A DNA stretch of 64,000 nucleotides from Gelidibacter mesophilus DSM 14095 (GTDB lineage: Bacteria > Bacteroidota > Bacteroidia > Flavobacteriales > Flavobacteriaceae): contig NZ_AUHD01000012.1 of assembly GCF_000423005.1 (NCBI RefSeq), forward strand, positions 1 to 64,000, read 5' to 3'. The position numbers and the translations under genes are program-made. Below the pieces are notes generated by a model that made no database searches, was not told the origin of the DNA, and worked only from the letters and a program-made list of their open reading frames with translations. The stretch's first letter is position 1. Every line of letters begins with the position of its first letter. Below, one piece after another: positions 37,657 through 45,583 of this stretch.

Positions 37657-37989
37657 ATGGATTTAAAAAAGACTAATGCTCCCGTAAGTTCTATAACTTA
37701 CAACCGTAATGAAATTGATGCGCCTACAGGAAACATCTATGAGGCCATCTCTGTTATAGCAAGAAGAGCGGAACAGATCAATACAGATATCCGCAGAGAA
37801 CTTGTTGATAAACTTGAAGAATTTGCTACGTTTAATGATAGTCTTGAAGAGATTTTTGAAAACAAAGAGCAGATTGAAGTTTCTAAATTTTATGAAAAAC
37901 TACCAAAACCTCACGCGCTTGCGGTACAGGAATGGTTAAACGATAAAATTTATTTTAGAAATACTGAAGATGATATTAACGAAGCATAA
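37657..37989 (+). CDS. rpoZ: RNA polymerase omega subunit, Bacteroidota type
   Basis: A 110-residue protein. MDLKKTNAP, then TYNRNEIDAPTGNIYEAISVIARRAEQIN is the Bacteroidota form of the omega family, and the C-terminal PHALAVQEWLNDKIYFR is conserved. It helps assemble RNA polymerase. It lies 13 bases after bamD and 5 before coaBC. An extra ATG at 37654 precedes the chosen one. Confidence 0.9.
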   Translation: MDLKKTNAPVSSITYNRNEIDAPTGNIYEAISVIARRAEQINTDIRRELVDKLEEFATFNDSLEEIFENKEQIEVSKFYEKLPKPHALAVQEWLNDKIYFRNTEDDINEA

Positions 37990-37994
37990 TTAGG

Positions 37995-39206
37995 ATGTCT
38001 ATTTTAAGCGGCAAAAACATACTTGTAGGCGTTACTGCTGGTATTGCAGCTTATAAAACGGCAGGCCTTGTTAGGTTATTCATAAAAGCAGGTGCTCACG
38101 TAAAGGTCGTGATGACACCTGCTTCCAAAGACTTCATTACACCTTTAACGCTTTCTACCTTATCTAAAAATCCTGTAAATTCTTCATTTTTCGATGAAGA
38201 TGAAGAGGATGCCGAATGGAATAACCATGTAGAGCTCGGGCTATGGGCAGATATTTTTATCATCGCTCCTGCAACCGCAAATACTATGGCAAAAATGTCC
38301 CATGGTGTTTGTGATAATTTGTTGATGGCTACATACCTCTCTGCTAAATGCCCTGTTTATTTTGCCCCTGCCATGGATTTGGATATGTATAAGCATCCAA
38401 GTACCATGAAATCCTTAAAAATTTTAAAAGGCTACGGCAACACCATTATTCCTGCAACTAGTGGTGAATTGGCCAGTGGTTTAATTGGTGAAGGCAGAAT
38501 GGCGGAACCGGAAGATATTATTGCTTTCATTGAAAATGACATATTGAACCAATTGCCGCTAAAAGGTAAGAAAGTACTCATTACGGCGGGCCCAACCTAT
38601 GAGGCCATTGATCCGGTTCGTTTTATTGGAAATCATTCCAGCGGCAAAATGGGATTCGAAATTGCCAGAGCAGCTGCCAATCTTGGTGCTGAAGTGATTT
38701 TGATTTCCGGGCCTACTCATGAAACGGTATCAAACAGTCGTATAAATCGAATTAATGTGATCAGTGCTTCACAAATGTATGAGGAAGTTCATCGTTATTT
38801 TGAAGCTGCGGACATCGCTATTCTTTCCGCAGCGGTTGCTGATTATAGACCCAAAAACGTATCAGAAACTAAAATTAAAAAGAAGGACACCGCATTCTCT
38901 ATTGAATTAGAGAAAACAACGGATATATTGGCTTCTCTAGGCGCGATTAAGAAAAAACAGTTTTTGGTGGGATTTGCCTTGGAAACTAATGACGAATTGG
39001 AGAATGCGACGGGAAAATTAAAAGCAAAGAATTTAAATTTAATTGTCTTAAATTCGTTAAATGACAAAGGGGCGGGGTTTGGAGGTTCTACTAATAAGGT
39101 TACTTTTATAACTGAAGAACAAGACATCCTTGAGCAAGATTTGAAATCCAAGCGGGAAGTAGCGGTTGATTTAATGAATCAAATTATAAAACAAATCCAT
39201 GCGTAA
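37995..39206 (+). CDS. coaBC: Bifunctional phosphopantothenoylcysteine decarboxylase / phosphopantothenate-cysteine ligase
   Basis: A 403-residue fusion protein for two consecutive steps of coenzyme A synthesis. The flavin-containing CoaC domain (1-180) has ILVGVTAGIAAYKTAGLVR and the PATANTMAKMSHGVCDNLL motif and PAMDLDMY; the CoaB domain (about 188-403) has VLITAGPTYEAIDPVRFIGNHSSGKMG and AAVADYRPKN with KIKK. A second CoA gene, coaE, is at 44922. The last 8 bases overlap the start of the next gene. Confidence 0.96.
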   Translation: MSILSGKNILVGVTAGIAAYKTAGLVRLFIKAGAHVKVVMTPASKDFITPLTLSTLSKNPVNSSFFDEDEEDAEWNNHVELGLWADIFIIAPATANTMAKMSHGVCDNLLMATYLSAKCPVYFAPAMDLDMYKHPSTMKSLKILKGYGNTIIPATSGELASGLIGEGRMAEPEDIIAFIENDILNQLPLKGKKVLITAGPTYEAIDPVRFIGNHSSGKMGFEIARAAANLGAEVILISGPTHETVSNSRINRINVISASQMYEEVHRYFEAADIAILSAAVADYRPKNVSETKIKKKDTAFSIELEKTTDILASLGAIKKKQFLVGFALETNDELENATGKLKAKNLNLIVLNSLNDKGAGFGGSTNKVTFITEEQDILEQDLKSKREVAVDLMNQIIKQIHA

Positions 39207-40086
39207 ACTTATTTTTGTAGTGTTTTTAATTTGTACGACTGTTGGGTTCTCGCAAGAACTGAATTGTAACGTAGTGGTTAACGCACAGCAAACTGGGAAT
39301 GAAAACGTACAGGTTTTTAAGACCCTAGAGCGTCAACTCACAGAATTCATAAATAATACCCAATGGACCAATAAAATATATAAGCCTCAAGAACGTATAG
39401 ATTGCAGTATGGTTATTATTATCAATGACTACAGTAATGATATTTTTCAGGGTACTATTCAAGTGCAATCATCCCGTCCAGTATTTAATTCCACCTACAG
39501 TACACCGGTCTACAATTTTAATGACAAACATTTCACATTTAAATATCTTGAGTTTCAAAATTTAGTCCATAACCCTAACCAGTTTGAATCCAATTTGGTA
39601 TCTGTTTTAGCGTATCATGTTTTTATGATTTTGGGAATAGATGCTGATACCTTTGAATTGCATGGTGGTGATCCCTTTTTTAAAGAAGCCCAAACCATTA
39701 CCAATTATTCCCAACAAGGCAACTTTAAAGGTTGGAAACTGGAAGATGGGCAACAATCACGTTTTGTGCTTATAGATAATATGTTGTCTCCAACATTCAA
39801 AGAGTTTAGAACGGTGATGTATGATTACCATCGCAACGGCCTGGATGTCATGGCGGATAATGAAAAGGAAGGCAAGAAGGCTATCGCCAAGGTTTTTGAC
39901 GACCTAAAAGTGATGAACAACAGGCGCCCAAATTCTTTTTTAATGCGTGTATTTTTTGATGCCAAAGCCGACGAAATCCTAGATGTTTTTAGTGGTGGAC
40001 CAAAGATGAATGTTACAGATATTAAAGATGTCCTTAACAGGGTTGCTCCAACTTATGCTTCCAAATGGCGTGAGATTAACTTTTAA
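39199..40086 (+). CDS. DUF4835 (PorD-type) secreted protein
   Basis: 295 residues with a signal peptide (1-19, CTTVGFSQ). The mature part begins ELNCNVVVNAQQ and has no catalytic motif; later segments such as ALEFQNLVHNPNQFESNLVSVLAYHVFMILGIDADTFE are shared by the DUF4835 family, which some databases call PorD of the type IX secretion system. A direct part in T9SS is not shown by anything here, and no other T9SS gene is in the window. It overlaps coaBC by 8 bases and precedes recN, a fixed order in flavobacteria. Confidence 0.82.
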   Translation: MRKLIFVVFLICTTVGFSQELNCNVVVNAQQTGNENVQVFKTLERQLTEFINNTQWTNKIYKPQERIDCSMVIIINDYSNDIFQGTIQVQSSRPVFNSTYSTPVYNFNDKHFTFKYLEFQNLVHNPNQFESNLVSVLAYHVFMILGIDADTFELHGGDPFFKEAQTITNYSQQGNFKGWKLEDGQQSRFVLIDNMLSPTFKEFRTVMYDYHRNGLDVMADNEKEGKKAIAKVFDDLKVMNNRRPNSFLMRVFFDAKADEILDVFSGGPKMNVTDIKDVLNRVAPTYASKWREINF

Positions 40087-40123
40087 GAAATTGAAGTTGG
40101 ATCCTGGAAATTGTTGGGATTGC

Positions 40124-40152
40124 CTAACCTAGAACCTCATACCTCAAACCAA
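40124..40152. repeat. Degenerate CCTxxAACCTC repeat before recN
   Basis: The sequence CTAACCTAGAACCTCATACC, then TCAAACC is a run of near-copies of AACCTCA. It resembles the low-order runs at about 9951 and 57718 and is typical of intergenic flavobacterial DNA. Confidence 0.4.
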
Positions 40153-40162
40153 AACCGATAAA

Positions 40163-41815
40163 ATGCTCACAGCACTTTCCATAAAAAATTACGCTTTAAT
40201 TGACACGCTACAGGTTCAATTTAATAATGGTTTGACGATAATTACTGGAGAAACGGGAGCCGGTAAATCCATTCTTTTGGGAGGTTTGTCCCTGATACTC
40301 GGAAAAAGAGCTGATCTGAGCAGTGTTAAAAATCCTGCTGAAAAATGCGTTATCGAGGCCACATTTGATATTGCCAATTATAAGCTTAAAGGTCTTTTTA
40401 AAGCAGAAGATTTGGATTATGAACCTCAGACTATCATCCGAAGGGAGATTCTCCCATCAGGAAAATCAAGAGCGTTCGTTAATGATACGCCCGTAAACTT
40501 AGATAGTTTGCAAGTGTTGGGAGAGCGGCTTTTGGATATTCATTCACAACACCAAACCTTACAGTTGACCAACGATGATTTTCAGTTTCAGGTGATTGAT
40601 GCCTTAGCTGAAAACGGTATTTTACTTGAAGAGTATACCCTTCAATTGAGGCAATTTAAAGCCTTAAAATCAGAATTGGGGAAACTTCAAGATCAAAAAA
40701 CAGAAGCAGCGAAAGAGTTGGATTACAACTTGTTTTTGCTGAAAGAATTGGAAGACGCTAAATTGGTTTTAGGCGAGTTGGAATCTCTGGAAGAAGAATA
40801 TGAAACCCTAAATAATATTGAAGAAATAAGTGAACGCTTGTCTACATCTCATGAATTATTGAACAATCAGGAAATTGGGGTCATGTTTCATTTAACGGAG
40901 GTTAAGAATCAGCTCTCTAAATTGGCCGATTTCTCTACCAATTACAAATCGGTTTTTGAAAGAGTATCCAGTAGCTTGATAGAATTGGATGATGTGTTTT
41001 CTGAAATTGAGGACCTTCAAGAAACGTTAGAAGCAGATCCTAACAGATTAAACGTGGTCAATTCGAAATTACAGATCTTACATAATTTAATTCAAAAACA
41101 TAGCGCAGCTGATGTTGCTGAATTGATTGCCATTAGAGATGCGTTGAGGGAAAAAGTTTCAATTACTGAAAATTTGGATAGTGTTATCGCAGAAAAACAA
41201 GCAGAGGTATCCTTAATCGAAAAGAATCTTGGTGGTGTTGCCTTAAAAATTAGTGAGAAAAGGAAAAAAGCCATTCCTGGATTAACCCAGCAGTTGGAAA
41301 AATTATTGGTAACATTAGGAATGCCAAATGCAAGGTTTAATGTGGAGTTATCATTATCCGCTGTTTTTTTGACCAATGGGAAAGATGAATTGAAATTTCT
41401 GTTTTCAGCAAATAAGGGAGGCCAATTTAACGAATTGAAAAAAGCGGCTTCAGGTGGTGAGTTATCTCGAATTATGTTGGCCATAAAATCCATTCTTACC
41501 AACTATACGCAATTGCCAACCATTATGTTTGATGAGATAGATACCGGGGTCTCAGGAGAAATCTCAAACAAGATGGCAACTATCATGCAACAAATGAGTA
41601 AGACCATGCAGGTTTTTACCATTACCCATTTACCACAAATTGCAGCAAAAGGCGATACGCATTTTAAAGTGTTTAAGGAGGATGTTAATGACATGACCCA
41701 AACTCAATTAAAACGATTGAATCCTGATGAGCGCATTGTTGAAATTGCTCAAATGTTAGGAGGAACCAACATGTCTGATTCAGCAATTGAGCATGCTAAA
41801 CAATTACTGAATTAA
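40163..41815 (+). CDS. recN: DNA repair protein RecN
   Basis: A 550-residue SMC-like ATPase. The N-terminal half has LTALSIKNYALIDTLQVQF and the Walker A GETGAGKS; the long middle (about 150-390) is coiled coil; the C-terminal half has the ABC signature ASGGELSRIMLAIKS and Walker B PTIMFDEIDTGVSG. RecN helps double-strand break repair by bringing DNA ends together. Length and motifs are normal. It is the last gene of the bamD run, with a 236-base gap before fabI. Confidence 0.97.
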   Translation: MLTALSIKNYALIDTLQVQFNNGLTIITGETGAGKSILLGGLSLILGKRADLSSVKNPAEKCVIEATFDIANYKLKGLFKAEDLDYEPQTIIRREILPSGKSRAFVNDTPVNLDSLQVLGERLLDIHSQHQTLQLTNDDFQFQVIDALAENGILLEEYTLQLRQFKALKSELGKLQDQKTEAAKELDYNLFLLKELEDAKLVLGELESLEEEYETLNNIEEISERLSTSHELLNNQEIGVMFHLTEVKNQLSKLADFSTNYKSVFERVSSSLIELDDVFSEIEDLQETLEADPNRLNVVNSKLQILHNLIQKHSAADVAELIAIRDALREKVSITENLDSVIAEKQAEVSLIEKNLGGVALKISEKRKKAIPGLTQQLEKLLVTLGMPNARFNVELSLSAVFLTNGKDELKFLFSANKGGQFNELKKAASGGELSRIMLAIKSILTNYTQLPTIMFDEIDTGVSGEISNKMATIMQQMSKTMQVFTITHLPQIAAKGDTHFKVFKEDVNDMTQTQLKRLNPDERIVEIAQMLGGTNMSDSAIEHAKQLLN

Positions 41816-41987
41816 TTTATTAAGCTTTTAAATGCCTATTGGAGTTTACTTTTTATAACAATAGTGAGTGTTGTAGAGTACGAACCATTTGATAATGATC
41901 CTTGGCGTGATTAGTTATGTAAGCGTTAATTGTTTTGGCACAAGTGAGCATAGGATTGAAGATTTAGAAATTAAAACTGAGCAATAA

Positions 41988-42012
41988 GTTTAAAGTTTTA
42001 TTAACTTTGAAC
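41988..42012 (+). promoter_or_regulatory. Inverted repeat overlapping a -7 element before fabI
   Basis: GTTTAAAGTT (41988-41997) pairs with AACTTTGAAC (42003-42012), loop of 5. The 3' arm overlaps TAACTTTG (42002-42009), which fits the -7 consensus; the fabI ATG is 42 bases downstream. It could be an operator at the promoter; no -33 box is clear. Confidence 0.4.
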
Positions 42013-42051
42013 TCTATATCGTTTAGCAATAAACAAAAAACAATCAAAAAC

Positions 42052-42867
42052 ATGGCATACAACTTATTAAAAGGAAAACGAGGAATTATTTTTGGAGCTT
42101 TGGATGAAAACTCAATTGCTTGGAAAACTGCCGAACGTGTTCACGAAGAAGGCGGTACATTTGTATTGACCAATGCGCCAATAGCAATGCGTATGGGACA
42201 AATTGACCAATTGGCCAAAAAGACGGGATCTCAAATCATTCCTGCTGATGCAACTTCTATTGAAGATTTAGAAAAATTGGTAGCCCAAGCAACTGAAATT
42301 CTTGGAGGTAAACTAGATTTTGTACTCCATTCCATTGGGATGTCTATTAACGTAAGAAAAGGCAAGCATTATACAGATCAAAATTATGACTGGACCCAAA
42401 AAGGAACAGATGTATCGGCAATGTCTTTTCATAAAGTCATGCAAACTCTCTATAAGGCGGATGCGATGAACGAATGGGGAAGCATTGTTGCATTGACTTA
42501 TATGGCAGCACAACGGGTGTTTCCAGACTATAATGACATGGCAGACAATAAGGCTTATTTAGAAAGTATTGCGCGTAGTTTTGGGTATTTCTTCGGAAAA
42601 GATAAAAAAGTACGAGTAAACACCATTTCACAGTCGCCAACACCTACAACTGCGGGTCAAGGTGTTAAAGGATTTGATGGTTTTATAGCCTATGCCGATA
42701 AAATGTCACCATTAGGAAATGCCACGGCATTGGATTGCGCCAATTATACCGTTACCTTGTTTAGTGATCTTACTAAACGTGTCACACTTCAAAACCTCTT
42801 TAATGACGGAGGGTTTAGTAATATGGGTGTTAGTAATGATGTTATGGAGGCTTTCACGAGAGAATAA
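42052..42867 (+). CDS. fabI: Enoyl-ACP reductase FabI
   Basis: A 271-residue short-chain dehydrogenase-type enzyme for the last step of fatty-acid elongation (NADH-dependent, EC 1.3.1.9). The divergent nucleotide motif GIIFGALDENSIAWK, the HSIGM segment and the catalytic Tyr160 and Lys167 (YxxxxxxK) are present. The start ATG at 42052 is the family start; 15 residues upstream are in frame but unlike any FabI. It is transcribed alone, bounded by an upstream candidate promoter and a strong terminator. Confidence 0.96.
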   Translation: MAYNLLKGKRGIIFGALDENSIAWKTAERVHEEGGTFVLTNAPIAMRMGQIDQLAKKTGSQIIPADATSIEDLEKLVAQATEILGGKLDFVLHSIGMSINVRKGKHYTDQNYDWTQKGTDVSAMSFHKVMQTLYKADAMNEWGSIVALTYMAAQRVFPDYNDMADNKAYLESIARSFGYFFGKDKKVRVNTISQSPTPTTAGQGVKGFDGFIAYADKMSPLGNATALDCANYTVTLFSDLTKRVTLQNLFNDGGFSNMGVSNDVMEAFTRE

Positions 42868-42897
42868 AACTTTTATAATTAAATATTTAGTTGTATC

Positions 42898-42921
42898 AAA
42901 GGCCACCAAGCGGTGGCTTTT
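42898..42921 (+). terminator. Terminator of fabI
   Basis: A 10-bp stem (42898-42907 with 42912-42921, core GCCACC/GGTGGC, one G-T pair) closes the loop AAGC and leads into TTTTGTGTTTT. It ends only 14 bases before the next promoter's -7 element. Confidence 0.88.
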
Positions 42922-42935
42922 GTGTTTTGAATCGT

Positions 42936-42943
42936 TACCTTTG
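42936..42943 (+). promoter_or_regulatory. -7 element just after the fabI terminator, 6 bases before a start codon
   Basis: TACCTTTG fits TAnnTTTG. The glycosyltransferase ATG is at 42950. The region where a -33 box should lie falls in the terminator stem and holds no TTTG at 19-23 bases. Confidence 0.55.
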
Positions 42944-42949
42944 TTCTTT

Positions 42950-43960
42950 ATGGAGCCATTGCATTTTTCATTTATAATTCCCGTTTATAATAGACCAGAA
43001 GAGATTCGTGAGCTTTTGGAGAGTTTTACAAAACTCCAAGGCAATTTTGACTATACGGTATGTATTGTTGAAGATGGTTCTTCAATTTCTTCAGAATCAG
43101 TTATTGCAGATTTCGCCAATCAATTGCATATTTCGTATCATGTAAAGGAGAATTCGGGACCTGGGGATTCTAGAAACTACGGGATGGCAAGGGCAAAGGG
43201 GAATTACTTTATAATTCTAGATTCTGATGTTCTATTGCCTAATGATTATTTGCAAGTAGTCAGCAAAAAATTATCTGATACCTACACCGATTGTTTTGGT
43301 GGGCCTGATGCGGCACATACCTCTTTTTCTAAACTGCAAAAAGCCATCAATTTTGCGATGACCTCTTTCATTACCACAGGAGGAATAAGAGGAGGGAAGG
43401 ATTCTGAGAAGTTTCAGCCCCGTAGTTTTAATATGGGGCTTTCCAAAAAAGCGTTTGAAGCTTCTGGTGGGTTTGGAACCATTCATCCTGGTGAAGACCC
43501 TGACCTCTCATTACGACTTATTAATTTAGGTTTTAAGAGTCAACTTATAAAGAACGCCTATGTCTATCATAAAAGACGCATCTCATGGTCAAAATTTTTT
43601 CAGCAGGTTTATAAATTTGGTTTAGTCAGACCAATTTTGAACACTTGGCATCCAAAATCTGAACGCCTTATTTTTTGGCTACCATCATTGTTCATCGTCG
43701 GATTTCTTCTAAGTCTTGTCTTGTTTGTGTTTCATATTAATTGGTTATTGTACCTTTATATGCTATACATGGCAGTTGCTTTTGTGATGGCCTTTTTCAG
43801 TTCAAAAAATCTCATTATCGCTATTTTAGCCGTCATGGCAATATTTGTTCAGTTTTTCGGTTACGGATATGGCTTCTTAAAATCAACGATGGCCATTAAA
43901 ATTTTAAAAGAAGATCCTCAGGTGAAATTTCCAAAATTATTTTTTAAGCATGTTCAATAA
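42950..43960 (+). CDS. Family 2 glycosyltransferase with C-terminal membrane segments
   Basis: About 336 residues. The GT-A catalytic domain (about 5-230) begins FSFIIPVYNRPEEIRELLESF, has the VEDGSS motif, DSDV as metal-binding DxD, NMGLSKKAFEASGGF and the HPGEDPDLSLRL motif; three hydrophobic helices follow (about 245-310). It should transfer a sugar to a lipid or glycan acceptor at the inner face of the membrane. The start was set at 42950 since the frame is open far upstream through fabI. It overlaps the next gene by 11 bases. The acceptor is unknown. Confidence 0.9.
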   Translation: MEPLHFSFIIPVYNRPEEIRELLESFTKLQGNFDYTVCIVEDGSSISSESVIADFANQLHISYHVKENSGPGDSRNYGMARAKGNYFIILDSDVLLPNDYLQVVSKKLSDTYTDCFGGPDAAHTSFSKLQKAINFAMTSFITTGGIRGGKDSEKFQPRSFNMGLSKKAFEASGGFGTIHPGEDPDLSLRLINLGFKSQLIKNAYVYHKRRISWSKFFQQVYKFGLVRPILNTWHPKSERLIFWLPSLFIVGFLLSLVLFVFHINWLLYLYMLYMAVAFVMAFFSSKNLIIAILAVMAIFVQFFGYGYGFLKSTMAIKILKEDPQVKFPKLFFKHVQ

Positions 43961-44918
43961 ATTAAAATCGAAACTCGCTAAATCAATAAAAAGTAGAAAA
44001 CTAAATGTTTTTGGGCTTTTTTTTCTGCTGTCATTCTTGTTTTTGGCATTGACTAAGCTTTCAAAAAGTTATACGGAAACTATAGCATTTCAAATAGTAT
44101 ATAAAAATGTTCCAGAGCAGCACCACGTGGACATTGACAGTTCAAGAAGAGTGAACATCACGGTAAATGCTTACGGATTTAATTTGTTGCGATATTCATT
44201 TTATAAACCCACTCTACAAATTGATTTTAACACTGATGTGGTATTGAAAGACCAAACTTATATTTGGAATGCTCAGCAAAACGCGCCCAAAATAAGTTCA
44301 AAATTTAAAAATTCAGTGGATATTATTTCTATCCAACCGGATACCTTAAAATTTCAGTATCAATCATTGGCTGTAAAAAAAGTACCAGTTCGAGCAGATT
44401 TGTCCATACAATTTGCTTCAGGCTATGATATGTCCAAAAAAGTTATGGCAAAGCCAGATTCTATTAAAATTATAGGTTCTGAAAAATGGGTTTCAAAAAT
44501 TGATTATGTCGCAACAAAAAAAATGGAACTAAAAAATGTGAACGCCACTATTGATAAGTCGATAGAGATTGAAACGGATGAGGTTCTTAAGCATGTCAAA
44601 TTATCAAATAAAAGTGTTCAGATCAAGGGGCATGTTGAAAAGTTTACGGAGGGCACATTTAATGTTCCTGTAACCATCATCAACTTACCAGCGGACACGA
44701 ACATTAATTATTTTCCTAAAACCATCCCAGTAGCCTATGCCGTCAGTCTTAATAATTATAAGATGATTAAATCTACAGATTTTAGAATTGAATGTGATTT
44801 TAAGGATATTGGTAACACAGAAAAAACGTTTTTGATTCCCAAATTGACAAAAATTCCTGAGATGGTTAAAAGTGCGCGTTTAAAACAAAACAAGGTTGAA
44901 TTTATTTTGATGCAATAA
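43950..44918 (+). CDS. YbbR-like domain membrane-anchored protein
   Basis: 322 residues with one membrane helix near the N-terminus (about 21-40, LNVFGLFFLLSFLFLALTKL) and a long extracytoplasmic part with repeating beta-rich units (VPVRADLSIQFASGYDMSKKV, PDSIKIIGSEKWVSKIDYV, FNVPVTIINLP), the pattern of YbbR repeats as in CdaR. CdaR regulates a c-di-AMP cyclase in Firmicutes; that partner is not next to it here. It overlaps the glycosyltransferase gene and is 3 bases from coaE. Confidence 0.8.
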   Translation: MFNKLKSKLAKSIKSRKLNVFGLFFLLSFLFLALTKLSKSYTETIAFQIVYKNVPEQHHVDIDSSRRVNITVNAYGFNLLRYSFYKPTLQIDFNTDVVLKDQTYIWNAQQNAPKISSKFKNSVDIISIQPDTLKFQYQSLAVKKVPVRADLSIQFASGYDMSKKVMAKPDSIKIIGSEKWVSKIDYVATKKMELKNVNATIDKSIEIETDEVLKHVKLSNKSVQIKGHVEKFTEGTFNVPVTIINLPADTNINYFPKTIPVAYAVSLNNYKMIKSTDFRIECDFKDIGNTEKTFLIPKLTKIPEMVKSARLKQNKVEFILMQ

Positions 44919-44921
44919 TCA

Positions 44922-45515
44922 ATGAAAATAGTGGGGTTAACAGGTGGGATTGGGAGTGGTAAAACTACAGTTGCCAAAATGTTTCAGGAGCTTGGCGTTC
45001 CTTTATATATAGCCGATGATAGGGCAAAGGTATTGATGAACACATCAGAGGCCATCCAAAGAAAACTCACCGCATTGTTTGGCGAGGAAGCGTATATGGA
45101 CGGACAGCTCAATAGGCCGTTTTTAGCTTCCCAAATTTTTGAAAATGCTGATCTTTTAAAGAAAATGAACGCCATTGTCCATCCAGAAGTTGGCGCTGAT
45201 TTTAAACTTTGGATGAAAAAGCAACATTCAGCTTATGTGTTGAAAGAAGCAGCGATTATTTTTGAAAACAAGATGGCTTCTGAATACGATTTTATCATTA
45301 CCGTAGTGGCAGATTTGGACCTCCGGATAGCACGTGTTGTGAATAGAGACAATTCTAACAAAGAAAAAGTGATGGCCATTGTTAAAAATCAATTAACGGA
45401 TAAGGAGAAAGCAGACCAATCAGATTTTGTGATTATAAGTCACGATTTGGAAGAAACAAAAGCTCAAGTATTGAAAATTCATCAACAGCTCTCTGAATTA
45501 ATTGACAAAAATTAA
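44922..45515 (+). CDS. coaE: Dephospho-CoA kinase
   Basis: A 197-residue P-loop kinase for the last step of coenzyme A synthesis (EC 2.7.1.24). The Walker A is GLTGGIGSGKTTVAKMF, with the family's YIADDRAKVLM and VLKEAAIIFE and the LID arginines RIARVVNRDN. The start lies 3 bases after the YbbR-like gene. Length is normal. Confidence 0.96.
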   Translation: MKIVGLTGGIGSGKTTVAKMFQELGVPLYIADDRAKVLMNTSEAIQRKLTALFGEEAYMDGQLNRPFLASQIFENADLLKKMNAIVHPEVGADFKLWMKKQHSAYVLKEAAIIFENKMASEYDFIITVVADLDLRIARVVNRDNSNKEKVMAIVKNQLTDKEKADQSDFVIISHDLEETKAQVLKIHQQLSELIDKN

Positions 45516-45583
45516 ACTTTATTTTGTGTTAATGTAAGGTTAAAGCAAGTTCGTCCTAAATGTTAAAATGTTAAATTTGACTG

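Noticed and set aside
42719-42949. Long N-terminal extension of the glycosyltransferase frame
   Set aside because: The frame runs through the end of fabI and its terminator by chance; the family start is at 42950.
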